Below are positions 53,868 to 63,499 of a stretch of 64,000 nt of DNA, in pieces. How positions within the stretch are numbered: the first letter of the stretch is position 1; the number at the start of each line of letters is the position of its first letter. This DNA is from Oscillospiraceae bacterium (GTDB lineage Bacteria > Bacillota > Clostridia > Oscillospirales > Oscillospiraceae), in contig JAFSZX010000023.1 in the NCBI GenBank assembly GCA_017458825.1, positions 1-64,000 on the forward strand. The letters are read 5' to 3'. The notes beneath the pieces were generated by a model. The model saw nothing but the letters and a program-made list of their open reading frames with translations. It had not been told where the DNA came from and did not search any database. The position numbers and the translations under genes were made by a program.

Positions 53868-54317
53868 ATGGAACTGAAAGTGAAGCTGCTTTCGCCCCGA
53901 CTGGGGCAGGAGATCCCTCTGCCGCGCTACGCCACCGACGGCGCCGCCGCCATGGATCTTTGCGCCTGTATCGACGAACCGTGCACGCTATCCCCCGGAG
54001 GGCGGGCACTGCTTCCCACAGGAATTGCCATTGCGTTGCCGGACGCGTCCTACGTGGCGCTGATCTATGCCCGCAGCGGCTTGAGCGTCAAGCACGGCGT
54101 GTGCCTATCCAACAGCGTGGGCGTGATCGACAGCGACTATCGGGGTGAGATCCGGGTCGGGCTGGTGAATCTGGGCGAGGAGCCCTACACGATCCACAGC
54201 GGAGACCGGATCGCACAGCTCTTGATCGCGCCGGTGATCCGGCCGGAGGTGACATTCGTGGAGGAGCTGGACGAAACGGCGCGGGGCGCCGGAGGCTTCG
54301 GCTCCACAGGGCGGTAA
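53868..54317 (+). CDS. dut: dUTP diphosphatase
   Basis: Trimeric dUTPase of 149 residues that keeps uracil out of DNA and supplies dUMP. Five motifs are present in order: ATDGAAAMDLCA, ARSGLSVKHGV, GVIDSDYRGEI, GDRIAQLLI and the C-terminal GAGGFGSTGR. ATG 53868 follows AGGAG by 11 bases. A TATAAT at 53835-53840 may give it an internal promoter. Confidence 0.95.
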   Translation: MELKVKLLSPRLGQEIPLPRYATDGAAAMDLCACIDEPCTLSPGGRALLPTGIAIALPDASYVALIYARSGLSVKHGVCLSNSVGVIDSDYRGEIRVGLVNLGEEPYTIHSGDRIAQLLIAPVIRPEVTFVEELDETARGAGGFGSTGR

Positions 54318-54322
54318 GCGGT

Positions 54323-54901
54323 ATGCCGCAGATCATTTTGGCGTCCGGCTCGCCGCGCCGGCAGGAGATCTTGCACTGGATGGGCATTGCGGAATTCACG
54401 GTGCGGGTCCCTCAAACGGAGGAGAACTGCCCCGCGGGGCTTTCGCCGCAGGAAACGGTGGAGTATATCTCTCTTGAAAAGTCCCGCGCGGTGCCGTCCG
54501 CGCCGGACGAGGTGGTCATTACCGCCGATACCATGGTGTTTCTGGACGGGAAGCGGCTGGGAAAGCCCCGGGACGAGGAGGACGCCCTCGCCATGCTGCT
54601 CGCCCTGCAAGGGCGGCGGCATATTGTTTGCACCGGCGTTACGGTGCGGCAGGGTGAGCGCTGTATCAGTCGGGCACAGACCACGGAGGTGTGGTTTCGC
54701 GCCGCGTCCCGCGAGGAGCTTTGCGCCTATATCCGGACCGGAGAGCCGATGGATAAGGCGGGCGCCTACGGCGCGCAGGGGCGCGGTTCGTTGCTGGTAG
54801 AGCGGATCAACGGCGACTTTTTTAATGTGATGGGTCTGCCGGCGGCACTGTTGGGCGAGATGCTCACAGACTTCGGCATAGACCCGTTTTCAGGCGGATG
54901 A
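54323..54901 (+). CDS. maf: Maf family nucleoside triphosphate pyrophosphatase
   Basis: House-cleaning enzyme that hydrolyses dTTP/UTP or modified nucleotides; in Bacillus overproduction of Maf blocks septation. The 192-residue protein has ASGSPRRQEIL at the start, ADTMVFLDGKRLGKP and KAGAYGAQGRGS. Next to mreC as in many bacteria. Confidence 0.94.
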   Translation: MPQIILASGSPRRQEILHWMGIAEFTVRVPQTEENCPAGLSPQETVEYISLEKSRAVPSAPDEVVITADTMVFLDGKRLGKPRDEEDALAMLLALQGRRHIVCTGVTVRQGERCISRAQTTEVWFRAASREELCAYIRTGEPMDKAGAYGAQGRGSLLVERINGDFFNVMGLPAALLGEMLTDFGIDPFSGG

Positions 54902-54908
54902 GGCGGAT

Positions 54909-55745
54909 ATGAAACGATTTTTGACCCGCGGCGGTGTGATTTTTCTCTGTGTATCTACCGCGGCGGCGGTGTTACTTTGCGTTGCCGCCGCCACCGACAG
55001 CGGCACGGACCCCGTCCACAGCGCGTTCGGCGGCATTACCGCGCCGCTTCGCGCCGGCAGCGCGGCGGCAGGGCGCTGGGTGGAAAGCATTGCCGCCCGT
55101 TTTGCCGCGGTGGAGGAATTGCAGGCGCGCAACGAGGCGCTGGAGCAGAAGGTGGCGGAGCTGGAGGAAGCGTTGCGTCAGGCGCAGACCGACAGCGAGG
55201 AAAACCGCCGGTTACGGGAGCTGTTGGGTTTGCGCCGCCGCCGGCGTGATTTTTCGCTGGAAGCCGCCTTTGTCACGGCACGATCCGGCTCTAACTGGGC
55301 GTCCGCGCTGACGCTGGATAAGGGCACGGCCTGCGGCGTCGCCATCGGCAATTGCGTGATGGATTCCCGCGGCGCGCTGGCAGGCGTGGTGACGGAGGCG
55401 GGGGAAACCTGGTGCACCGTAACGACGGTATTGGACCCGTCGTCGGAGCTGGGGGCGAAAGTGTTCCGCACCGGTGAAACAGGGATCGCCTCCGGCAATT
55501 TGCGCTTAATGACGGAAAACAGGCTGTCGCTTCACTTTTTAGAAGGCGGCGCGTTAAAGAGCGGTGATCTGGTGATCACCTCCGGTCTGGGTGGCTATTA
55601 TCCCGCCGGTCTGTTGATCGGGTCTGTGGAAGAGCTCCGCACCGACGACGGCGGCGTGGAGCAATACGCCGTGCTGATCCCCCGTGCGGATATTGACGGG
55701 GAGACGGAGCTTTTTATCATCACCGCGTTTTCCGTGGAGAAGTAG
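54909..55745 (+). CDS. mreC: Rod shape-determining protein MreC
   Basis: A 278-residue bitopic protein: one N-terminal membrane helix (GGVIFLCVSTAAAVLLCVAA), a coiled coil (about residues 65-105) and two extracytoplasmic beta barrels (SNWASALTLDKGTACGVAIG, GDLVITSGLGGYYPAGLLIG). It scaffolds the elongasome between MreB and PBP2. mreB is not beside it, which is unusual. It follows maf by 7 bp. Confidence 0.93.
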   Translation: MKRFLTRGGVIFLCVSTAAAVLLCVAAATDSGTDPVHSAFGGITAPLRAGSAAAGRWVESIAARFAAVEELQARNEALEQKVAELEEALRQAQTDSEENRRLRELLGLRRRRRDFSLEAAFVTARSGSNWASALTLDKGTACGVAIGNCVMDSRGALAGVVTEAGETWCTVTTVLDPSSELGAKVFRTGETGIASGNLRLMTENRLSLHFLEGGALKSGDLVITSGLGGYYPAGLLIGSVEELRTDDGGVEQYAVLIPRADIDGETELFIITAFSVEK

Positions 55746-55776
55746 GATTCCTGAACGACTGGAAAGGGGCGCCGCC

Positions 55777-56322
55777 ATGGCACAGGGCAGAGTGGTTTAC
55801 CGCCGGCTTTTTTACGCGGCGGCGGCGCCGGTTCTGCTGATGGCGCAGGACCTCTTTTTGAACGGATCGACGCTCTGGGGTGTTCATCCGCTGTTGCCGC
55901 CCCTTGCGGTGGCAACTGTCGCGGTATGGCAGAGGCGGCAGGAGAGTCTTTGCGCCTCCGCGGCGTTCGGACTTTTATGCGATCTGTGGATGCCGGGGCT
56001 GATCCCCTGCTATTTCTTTCTCTCCTTTACCCTGACGGCGTTTTTTATCGGCGCGCTTGCGCCGCGGCGGACCGCGCCGGGCTTGTTCCGCGTGACGCTG
56101 TGGGGCGCGGCGGCACTGGCGATCAACAGCCTGCCGGCGGTGCTTATTTTCGCCTGCCGCGACAGGGGAACGGTACCCGCGGCGCTGGTACTGGCGGGAA
56201 AGGAGCTGATACTCTCCGTTCCGCTGACGGCGCCGGTCTACGTTCTCCTCCTGCCGATCCGCCGCCGCTTTGACCGCGGAATGAGTTTATCGGGAGTTTC
56301 ACATGAAGCAACATCGGCTTAA
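55777..56322 (+). CDS. mreD: Rod shape-determining protein MreD
   Basis: A 181-residue membrane protein with five to six hydrophobic segments, for example FYAAAAPVLLMAQDLFL and FFLSFTLTAFFIGAL, and a basic end. Sequence conservation of MreD is low, so the call rests on topology, size and position between mreC and PBP2. ATG 55777 gives a normal length; GGAAAGGGG lies ahead. Its end overlaps the PBP2 start by 20 bases. Confidence 0.88.
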   Translation: MAQGRVVYRRLFYAAAAPVLLMAQDLFLNGSTLWGVHPLLPPLAVATVAVWQRRQESLCASAAFGLLCDLWMPGLIPCYFFLSFTLTAFFIGALAPRRTAPGLFRVTLWGAAALAINSLPAVLIFACRDRGTVPAALVLAGKELILSVPLTAPVYVLLLPIRRRFDRGMSLSGVSHEATSA

Positions 56323-58285
56323 ATGGAAGCTGTTGACCCTCGCCGGAGGATACGGCGCTGTACTGCTGTGGTTTTTTATCTCGCTGTATCACGATCAGAT
56401 CGTGGACGGACAGCGGTATTTAGAGGCGTCGATCGCCGGTACCATGACCGCCGAGACGGTGCAGGCCGCCCGCGGGATCGTGACCGATCGAAACGGAAAG
56501 GTGCTGATCGGCAACCGTCTGGCATATACGCTTTCTTTTGACGGCACGGTGTTCGGGGAGAACGACGGCGACCGGAACGCCGCCATTGCCCGCCTTCTGG
56601 CTTTGCTGGAAGATGAGGGGCTCTCCTGGCATGACGCCCTGCCGATCTCGGAAGATCCGCCCTGGGACTATTTGCCGTCCGCCGGAGAAGACGAGACGTT
56701 CGATGCATTTCTATCCGACCGAAAGCTGACCGGACGCGCCGCGCCGGCGGTGATGGCGCGGCTGTATGACGAGTTCGGGATCGACCCGGCCCTTGACCGG
56801 AAAACAGCGCGCAAGATCGCCGGTGTCCGCTATGGGTTGGAGCGGCAGGACGTTTGCCTTTTGTGCGACGACGTGCCGGCGCCGCTGATCGGTCAAATCA
56901 CGGACGGGCGCTTTGCGGGCGTCACCGTCGGCACAGCGTCGGCGCGGGTCTATCATACCGCCTGCGCCGCCCACGTGTTGGGGCGCGTTTCCCGTATTTA
57001 CGCCGAGGACTGGCAGAAATATCGGGAGCTGGGGTATTCGATGGACGCGCTGGTGGGCGCCGGAGGCGTGGAGGAGGCGTTTGAGGCGTATCTCCACGGT
57101 ACCAACGGCACACGGCTGATCACCACCGACGCCGCCACCGGCAAGATCACCGGCGAGCTGTACACCGTGGCGCCGCAACCGGGCAAAACGGTATCGCTGA
57201 CGCTGGATATTGACCTGCAGTCCGCCACGGAAAACGCGCTGGCGCAGACGATCGAGAGCATGACCGACGACGACAGCCAACCGCGCGGCGGCGCGGCGGC
57301 AGTGGTAGCGGTGGGGAGCGGAGAGGTGTTGGCGCTGGCGTCGTACCCCACCTACGACCTGTCACGATTCAACGAGGGCTACGAGCAACTGCTGGAGGAT
57401 CCGCGACTGCCCATGTTCAATCGCGCCACGGACGGACTGTACGCCCCCGGGTCTACCTTTAAGCCGTGTACGGCGGTGGCGGCGCTGGAAAGCGGCGTCA
57501 TCACGCCTGATATGACGGTGCGAGACCAGGGGATTTACACCTACTACGATTACCCCCAGCCTATGTGCTGGATCTATCAAAGCAGCGGCGAGACCCACGG
57601 ATTGCTGAACGTATCCCGCGCCATTACGGAATCGTGCAACTACTTTTTCTACGAGGTGGGGCGGCGCACCGGCATTGAGACGCTGGCGGACTATGCCGCG
57701 CAGTTCGGGCTGGGACAGCATACCGGCATCGAGATCGGCGACAGCGCCGGTGTGATCGCCTCGCCCGACTACGCGCGGGAGAACGGGCTGGACTGGACGG
57801 AGGGGCAGACCGTTACCGCCGCCATCGGGCAGAGTTATCATCTTTTTACACCGCTCCAGCTTGCCAACTATATCGCCACGCTGGTCTCCGGCGGACGGCA
57901 TTACGACGCGCACCTGCTCAAAGACGTGAAGAGCTATGATAACGCCGCGGTGCAATACACCTATCGCAAGCCGCCGCGCAACGTGGTGTCCATGAGCGAG
58001 AGCACCCGCGCCGCCGTCCTTGCCGGTATGCGCGATTTGACGGAATCCGGCTCTGTCGCGCCACAGTTTTCGGAATGTGTGGTTTCCGCCGGCGCCAAAA
58101 CCGGCACGGCGCAGGTGGGCGAGGAGCTGAATAACGGCGTGTTCGTCGCATTTGCGCCCTACGAAGACCCGAAGATCGCCGTGGCGGTGGTCATCGAAAA
58201 GGGCGGCAGCGGCGCTGCCCTTGCCAGTACCGCCGTGGCGATTATCAACGCCTGTTTTGCCGGCGATCCACAGGTTTCGCCGTAA
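56303..58285 (+). CDS. mrdA: Penicillin-binding protein 2 (elongasome transpeptidase)
   Basis: Class B PBP of 660 residues that cross-links peptidoglycan during elongation. An N-terminal membrane anchor (GGYGAVLLWFFISLY) and a dimerisation/pedestal domain (about 50-290, RGIVTDRNGKVL) precede the transpeptidase with the three active-site motifs in order: STFK (in YAPGSTFKPCTA), SCN (in TESCNYFFYEVG) and KTGT (in AGAKTGTAQVG). The position after mreC-mreD supports the PBP2 role. Confidence 0.94.
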   Translation: MKQHRLKWKLLTLAGGYGAVLLWFFISLYHDQIVDGQRYLEASIAGTMTAETVQAARGIVTDRNGKVLIGNRLAYTLSFDGTVFGENDGDRNAAIARLLALLEDEGLSWHDALPISEDPPWDYLPSAGEDETFDAFLSDRKLTGRAAPAVMARLYDEFGIDPALDRKTARKIAGVRYGLERQDVCLLCDDVPAPLIGQITDGRFAGVTVGTASARVYHTACAAHVLGRVSRIYAEDWQKYRELGYSMDALVGAGGVEEAFEAYLHGTNGTRLITTDAATGKITGELYTVAPQPGKTVSLTLDIDLQSATENALAQTIESMTDDDSQPRGGAAAVVAVGSGEVLALASYPTYDLSRFNEGYEQLLEDPRLPMFNRATDGLYAPGSTFKPCTAVAALESGVITPDMTVRDQGIYTYYDYPQPMCWIYQSSGETHGLLNVSRAITESCNYFFYEVGRRTGIETLADYAAQFGLGQHTGIEIGDSAGVIASPDYARENGLDWTEGQTVTAAIGQSYHLFTPLQLANYIATLVSGGRHYDAHLLKDVKSYDNAAVQYTYRKPPRNVVSMSESTRAAVLAGMRDLTESGSVAPQFSECVVSAGAKTGTAQVGEELNNGVFVAFAPYEDPKIAVAVVIEKGGSGAALASTAVAIINACFAGDPQVSP

Positions 58286-58310
58286 GCTATGATCGGATGA
58301 GGTTTATTCT

Positions 58311-60182
58311 ATGTATGACCGCTACGTTTTCAATCCACGTGATGAACGGTGCAAAGCGCCGTTCGGCGCCGTGCCCTGCGGCACGGAGGTATCCTTCACC
58401 CTGCGACCCTTGGCACGGGAGGGGTTTTGCGCGTGTACACTGCTGGTGGAGCAGGATTTTTCCGGCAAAAACGAGGAGATCCCCCTGCCGCCCGTAGGCG
58501 ACGGAGGCGATTTGTTTTCCGGCGTGTACACCGTGCCGGAAACGCCGGAGCTGTTGTGGTACGGCTTCCGTTTTACCCGTATGGACGGCTCCTTTGTGTG
58601 CTTCGGCAAGGGCGGCTATTGCGCCGAGGGACAGCTTCCGCGCTGGCAGATCACCGTATATGACGGCACGTTTACCACCCCCGCGTGGTTCGGCGGGGGC
58701 GTTACATACCAGATTTTCCCGGACCGCTTCTGCCGGCTGTCTGTTCCCGACCCTACGGGCATGATCGGGGAGCGCACGGTCCATCAGCGGTGGGAAGAGC
58801 CGCCGGAGCACCGCCCCAACGAACAGGGGAAGATCACCTGCAGTGACTTTTTCGGCGGCTCGCTGGCAGGGATACGGTCTAAGCTGGACTATCTGCAAAG
58901 CCTGTCGGTCACCACGCTGTATCTGTGTCCGGTGTTCGAGTCGGACAGCAACCACCGGTACAATACCGCCGATTATCTGCGGATCGATCCGATGCTGGGC
59001 ACGGAGGAGGATCTGCGCCTTTTATGTCAGGAGGCGCATGACAGAGGGATCCGCGTCATGCTGGACGGCGTTTTCAACCATACCGGATCCACCAGCCGCT
59101 ATTTCAACGCCACCGGCGAATATCCCCAGCTCGGCGCCGCACAAAGTCCGCTCTCGCCCTACTATTCGTGGTATCAGTTCCGCCACTGGCCGGATGACTA
59201 CGAATCCTGGTGGGGGATACAGACCATGCCCGCCGCCAATGAAAACGATCCGGCATACCGCGCCTTTATCGTCACCGGTGAGGATAGCGTGGTGCGCCAC
59301 TGGCTCCGCTGCGGCGCCGACGCGTGGCGGCTGGACGTGGCGGATGAACTGCCGGATGATTTTATCGCCGATATCCGCCGGGTGATGACGGAGGAAAAGC
59401 CGGACAGCTTCCTGCTGGGCGAGGTCTGGGAGGACGGGAGCAACAAGATCGCCTATTCCCGCCGCCGCCGCTACCTTTTGGGCGGCGAAACGAACGGACT
59501 GATGAACTATCCTTTCCGTACCGCCGCGCTGCGCTATCTCACCGGCGGTGACGCCGCCGCGTTTCGGGACGCGATGGAAGAGCTTCGGGAAAACTATCCG
59601 CCCGCGGCGTTCTACTCGGCGCTCAATTTCCTCTCCACCCACGACACGCCGCGGATCCTGACGCTGTTGGGGACCGCTTCTTCCGCCGTTCCGGCGGATA
59701 AGGACGGGCGCGCCGCCTACCGACTGCACCCTGCCGAACGGATCATGGGCGCGGCACGGCTGCGGTTGGGCGCGGTACTGCTGTATACATTTCCCGGCTC
59801 GCCCTGCCTTTATTACGGCGACGAAGCGGGTATGGAGGGCTTTGAGGATCCGCTCAACCGCGGAACGTACCCCTGGGGACAGGAGGATAAAGCGCTGTTG
59901 CGGCTGTTTACACGGCTGGGCGAATTGCGGCGCACACGGGAGGCGCTGCGGCGGGGCGATATCACGTATCTCTATGCCGAGGGCGGCACGCTGGCGTTTT
60001 CCCGCAGTACGGAGAAGGAGACGGTCTTAGCGGCGTTCAACACGGGCGACGCGCCGTCGGAGCTTCTGCTGCCGTGGAACGGCACGATCGCTACCGACGC
60101 GCTGCGCCAACAGCAGTTTTTCGTCAAGGATAATCTTCTGCACGTATCGCTGCCGCCCCTGTCCGCCCTGCTTTTGGTATAG
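58311..60182 (+). CDS. GH13 alpha-amylase/neopullulanase-like enzyme
   Basis: A 623-residue intracellular glycoside hydrolase of family 13 (no signal peptide). An N-terminal beta-sandwich (about 1-125) resembles the CBM34-type domain of neopullulanases and cyclomaltodextrinases. The barrel has YQIFPDRF, the region DGVFNHTGS, the nucleophile Asp in AWRLDVADE, the acid Glu in FLLGEVWED and the transition-state Asp in FLSTHDTPRI. A C-terminal beta domain follows. It likely cuts maltodextrins or cyclodextrins. It is the last gene of the mre run, 25 bp after PBP2, an unexpected partner. Confidence 0.9.
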   Translation: MYDRYVFNPRDERCKAPFGAVPCGTEVSFTLRPLAREGFCACTLLVEQDFSGKNEEIPLPPVGDGGDLFSGVYTVPETPELLWYGFRFTRMDGSFVCFGKGGYCAEGQLPRWQITVYDGTFTTPAWFGGGVTYQIFPDRFCRLSVPDPTGMIGERTVHQRWEEPPEHRPNEQGKITCSDFFGGSLAGIRSKLDYLQSLSVTTLYLCPVFESDSNHRYNTADYLRIDPMLGTEEDLRLLCQEAHDRGIRVMLDGVFNHTGSTSRYFNATGEYPQLGAAQSPLSPYYSWYQFRHWPDDYESWWGIQTMPAANENDPAYRAFIVTGEDSVVRHWLRCGADAWRLDVADELPDDFIADIRRVMTEEKPDSFLLGEVWEDGSNKIAYSRRRRYLLGGETNGLMNYPFRTAALRYLTGGDAAAFRDAMEELRENYPPAAFYSALNFLSTHDTPRILTLLGTASSAVPADKDGRAAYRLHPAERIMGAARLRLGAVLLYTFPGSPCLYYGDEAGMEGFEDPLNRGTYPWGQEDKALLRLFTRLGELRRTREALRRGDITYLYAEGGTLAFSRSTEKETVLAAFNTGDAPSELLLPWNGTIATDALRQQQFFVKDNLLHVSLPPLSALLLV

Positions 60183-60204
60183 CGAGCGCAAAATGAAAAA
60201 ATAA

Positions 60205-60234
60205 GAACCGCCGCTGCTATGCCGAGGATGTTCT
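60205..60234 (+). repeat. Degenerate terminator stem after the GH13 gene, proximal copy
   Basis: These 30 bp match the terminator stem at 60441-60470 at 26 positions. The changes spoil the pairing of its right arm, and no T-run follows because the element begins at 60235. Confidence 0.85.
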
Positions 60235-60440
60235 GAGACTGTCAAAAAACGTCAAATCCGTTTTTTGACAAAAGGGTTGCAGCCTACTGCGCGCACTCAT
60301 GGTACGCCCATGGCGCACCATTCGCACACTTCGTAGTCTGATCGGTGTCATTTGCCACGTACACGCCGCGGCAAATGACAATTTAATATCTTCGCGCCGT
60401 GCGCGGCGCGAACTCTGCGAGGCTTTTTTTGACAAGCTGA
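60235..60440 (+). mobile_element. Structured repeat element, copy 2 (206 bp)
   Basis: Inverted in the window relative to copy 1 but in the same orientation relative to its upstream gene. It starts GAGACTGTCAAAAAAC and ends GACAAGCTGA. Compared with copy 1 about 11 positions differ. Two are paired changes that keep a stem: TGTCATTTGCC/GGCAAATGACA here against TGTAATTTGCC/GGCAAATTACA, and G-C for T-A in the ATGGTACGCC hairpin. No reading frame is evident. Confidence 0.85.
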
Positions 60441-60475
60441 GAACCGCCGCGGCTATGCCGCGGCGGTTCTTTTAT
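60441..60475 (+). terminator. GH13 terminator, distal copy with T-run
   Basis: The stem GAACCGCCGCGGC / GCCGCGGCGGTTC is followed by TTTTA on the plus strand. It now lies 258 bp from the GH13 stop, on the far side of the element. Confidence 0.85.
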
Positions 60476-60505
60476 ACGGGGATACGAGTGACGGTGTGAC
60501 GCGCC

Positions 60506-63499
60506 TTACGCCTTTTTCTCCTTTTTGCGCAGGCACACGAAGATGGCGACCAGCTCCAGCGCTACCAGCGCGATGCCGGCGCAGATGTCAATGGTGGTGA
60601 ACAGGCTCACCGCCGGATCCGCCTGACGGGTGGGATCGCCGGAGGTGTTGGTATAGTAGCCGCTGTTGCCCACGGTGTAGAGAATGTTCTTGCACGCCTG
60701 GCGCATGGCGATGACCGCCGTGGCGCTTTGGTCGCTCAACACGTTGGAAGCCGCCATGTTGAAGCCCAGCATCAGATCGTTGCCGTTGCGGATGCAGTGG
60801 TCGGTGATCTGGAAGCCGTAGGAGCCGTTATAGTCGGTCTCCACCATGCCCACGAAGCCCCACTCGTCACGAAGGACGGTGTTGAGCAGATTGCCGTTGG
60901 CACAGCACGGCACCGTGCCGATCCAGTTGAACGCGGACATGGCCGCCATCGCTGCACCCTGATTGCCCTTGACAGCCATCTCAAAGGGCTTGAGATAGAT
61001 CTCGCGGATCGCCTGCTCGGAAGCGTAGGTCAGCAGGAAGGAGCAGCGGTTGCCCTCCTGATCGTTGAGGACAAAGTGCTTGATATAGGGATATACGCCC
61101 TTGGTGACCGCGCCCTTGATCTCGGAAGCGGCGAGCTTGCCTGCCAGCACGCCGTCTTCGGAGAAGTACTCGAAGTTACGGCCGGCAAAGGCGTTGCGGT
61201 GGGTGTTCATAGCGGGACCGTACCAACCGTAGTTGTTGGCGTCGGCATACTCCTGACCCATGGCCACGCCCATCTCCTCAATCAGCTCGGTGTTCCAGGT
61301 CTGCGCCATGAGGATCTCGGCGGGATAGGCGGTGCCGTACGCGCCGGTGAGGAAGTTGGAAAGACCGGCAGGGCCGTCGCAGTCGGAGGTGGCGGGCTTA
61401 CCCACGGATTCGATCGCCGCCGTCTGCCAGCCGCCCAGGTTGATCATCAGCGACATATCCTCCAGCGAAAGCTGGTCGAGAAGCTGATCCCACATGGGAT
61501 CGTCATAGGATTTGCCGGAGAGATTATACAGCGTCAAGCCGTTGTCGGCGCCCAGCGTGGGCATGGCGTCGGCATCGTTGTCGTACAGCGCGGGATCATA
61601 GAAGCCCACGGCGCTGGACTCTACCGCGGCGCGGGTCGCGTCGCTCATGGCGAAGTTCGACGGCGCGGCGGTGGCGGCGGCATAGTTGGCAAAGCCGTCC
61701 TTGCGGGACAACTGCTCAAATTCGCCGCGGGAATAGTCCTCAAACTGGTTCACCGCCGGAATCAGGTCGCTGGCGCGGCCGGCGGCGTAGCTGATATCGC
61801 TGTCCACCTTGAAGCTGTCCTTCGCTACCACGGTGTGGGAATCGGAGCGGACGGACACTTCGTACTCGCCGGCTTCCAGAATGTAGCCGCCGCCGGCGAG
61901 CTTGACGCCCTCGGAATCATAGGAGGCAAACTCCTCCACGGGGATGGAGAAGGGGACGACCTCGGACTCGCCCGCCGCCAGCGATTGGGTCTTGGCAAAG
62001 TCGATGAGATTGACAGACGCCTTCTCAATGCCGCCGTTGGTATAGGGCGGCGTGAAGTAGATCTCCACCACGTCCTTGCCGGCGACGTCGCCGGTGTTGG
62101 TAACGGTCACGTCGAAGGTGACGTTGGAGCCGTCAAAGGCAAAATTGTCGATGGTCTTTTCAAAGGTGGTGTAGCTCAAGCCGTAGCCGAAGGGATACTG
62201 CACCGCGTCTTCATAGGTGATGAGGCCCTCCTCGGCAGCGGTTTCATAGAATTTGTAGCCCACATAGATACCTTCCACGTAGTTCACAAACGCCATGTTG
62301 CCCTCATAGGCACTGTCGGCGGCGGCAATGGCGTCTTTGAGATCCGCCACGTTGTCATAGGCGAAGTTGCCGAAGTTGTTGAAGGTGGGCGTGGCGGTAA
62401 GATCCTTGACAAAGGTATCCACCGTACGGCCGGAGGGGTTGACGGCGCCGGAGAGGATCTCGCCCAGCGCGCTCAGGCCGGTGTTGCCGGCGCCCGGCGC
62501 CCAAAGGACCGCGCCGATCTGGGGATATGCGTCCACCCAGCCCAGCTCCATGGTGTTGTTGGCGTTGACAATGACGATGACCTTGTCAAACGCGGCGCAG
62601 ACCGTCTCCACCAGATGCTCTTCGGTGACGGACAGCTCCAGATAGTGCTCGCCCGGCTCAAAATCGTCATAGTCGCCGTTGTTGGTGTAGGTGCCGTTGT
62701 AGTAGCCGTACTGACCGGTCACGGAGACCTGGTCGACGATGTTGTAGGTGCCGTGGATGACGGCGTTCATATCGGTAGGCAGGTCGGCGCCCTCACCGCC
62801 GGAGCGGGAGATAACGATGGCCGCCGTGTCGGAGAACGACTTCGCCCGGGACATCACCTCGTCCGTGTACGCGTCCGCCGTGGGTTCCGGCAGCGTCCAG
62901 TCCTGGGCGCTCATGCCCACAGCGGGACGGTCGGCGCGATAGGTCACATACATCTGGGACAGCTCTTCGTTGGTGGTAAAGCCCGCGTCCTTGAGGGATT
63001 GCAGGATGCCCACGGCGGAGGAGCCGTCAGAGGAGCCGGAACCGGTACCGCCCAGGATGGGGTTGGTGGAACCCCAACCGAACACGTTCAGGTTTCCGGC
63101 GGACATGGGAAGCGTGCCGTCGTTCTTCAAAAGGACGATGCCCTCTTCGCCCACGCGTTTGATCACGTCCTTACTGGCGGTGATCGTGGTTTCCTTCAAG
63201 CTGACGCCGGAACCGCGCAGCATGGTGGAAATGTTGGTGTGCAGGGGCCCAAGGCACATCAGGTTTACGCACAGGATGATTGCCAGCAGGACCGCTACGG
63301 TGCCGGTGAGCCGCGTGAAGCCGCGGACGCCCTTTTTCAGCCAGTGCGCCGCGATCAGCACCACGACCAGAACACCGAGAGCGATCAGGATACCCCAGAT
63401 ATAGCTCTCGCACATGGTCAGATAGGTGGTCAGATCCGCCTCACTGACGCCCATATTGTAGAATATGGGCCCGACCAGATTTTTCAGAAACTCTACCAT
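60506..63499 (-). CDS. Membrane-anchored GH3 glycosidase with permuted domains
   Basis: A 997-residue family 3 beta-glycosidase-type enzyme. Two N-terminal membrane segments (GILIALGVLVVVLIAAHWL and TVAVLLAIILCVNLMCL) precede the GH3 C-terminal domain (EEGIVLLKNDGTLPM). Then come a fibronectin III-like domain (GKDVVEIYFTPPY) and, last, the GH3 barrel (TSDCDGPAGLSN, AGRNFEYFSEDG, KHFVLNDQEGNR and the probable nucleophile Asp in VETDYNG). A C-terminal membrane segment (ICAGIALVALELVAIFVCL) and basic tail end it. Thus the domain order is reversed from the usual barrel-first form. It follows a sugar symporter gene by 40 bp; AAGGAGG precedes the ATG. Confidence 0.92.
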   Translation of the reverse strand: MVEFLKNLVGPIFYNMGVSEADLTTYLTMCESYIWGILIALGVLVVVLIAAHWLKKGVRGFTRLTGTVAVLLAIILCVNLMCLGPLHTNISTMLRGSGVSLKETTITASKDVIKRVGEEGIVLLKNDGTLPMSAGNLNVFGWGSTNPILGGTGSGSSDGSSAVGILQSLKDAGFTTNEELSQMYVTYRADRPAVGMSAQDWTLPEPTADAYTDEVMSRAKSFSDTAAIVISRSGGEGADLPTDMNAVIHGTYNIVDQVSVTGQYGYYNGTYTNNGDYDDFEPGEHYLELSVTEEHLVETVCAAFDKVIVIVNANNTMELGWVDAYPQIGAVLWAPGAGNTGLSALGEILSGAVNPSGRTVDTFVKDLTATPTFNNFGNFAYDNVADLKDAIAAADSAYEGNMAFVNYVEGIYVGYKFYETAAEEGLITYEDAVQYPFGYGLSYTTFEKTIDNFAFDGSNVTFDVTVTNTGDVAGKDVVEIYFTPPYTNGGIEKASVNLIDFAKTQSLAAGESEVVPFSIPVEEFASYDSEGVKLAGGGYILEAGEYEVSVRSDSHTVVAKDSFKVDSDISYAAGRASDLIPAVNQFEDYSRGEFEQLSRKDGFANYAAATAAPSNFAMSDATRAAVESSAVGFYDPALYDNDADAMPTLGADNGLTLYNLSGKSYDDPMWDQLLDQLSLEDMSLMINLGGWQTAAIESVGKPATSDCDGPAGLSNFLTGAYGTAYPAEILMAQTWNTELIEEMGVAMGQEYADANNYGWYGPAMNTHRNAFAGRNFEYFSEDGVLAGKLAASEIKGAVTKGVYPYIKHFVLNDQEGNRCSFLLTYASEQAIREIYLKPFEMAVKGNQGAAMAAMSAFNWIGTVPCCANGNLLNTVLRDEWGFVGMVETDYNGSYGFQITDHCIRNGNDLMLGFNMAASNVLSDQSATAVIAMRQACKNILYTVGNSGYYTNTSGDPTRQADPAVSLFTTIDICAGIALVALELVAIFVCLRKKEKKA

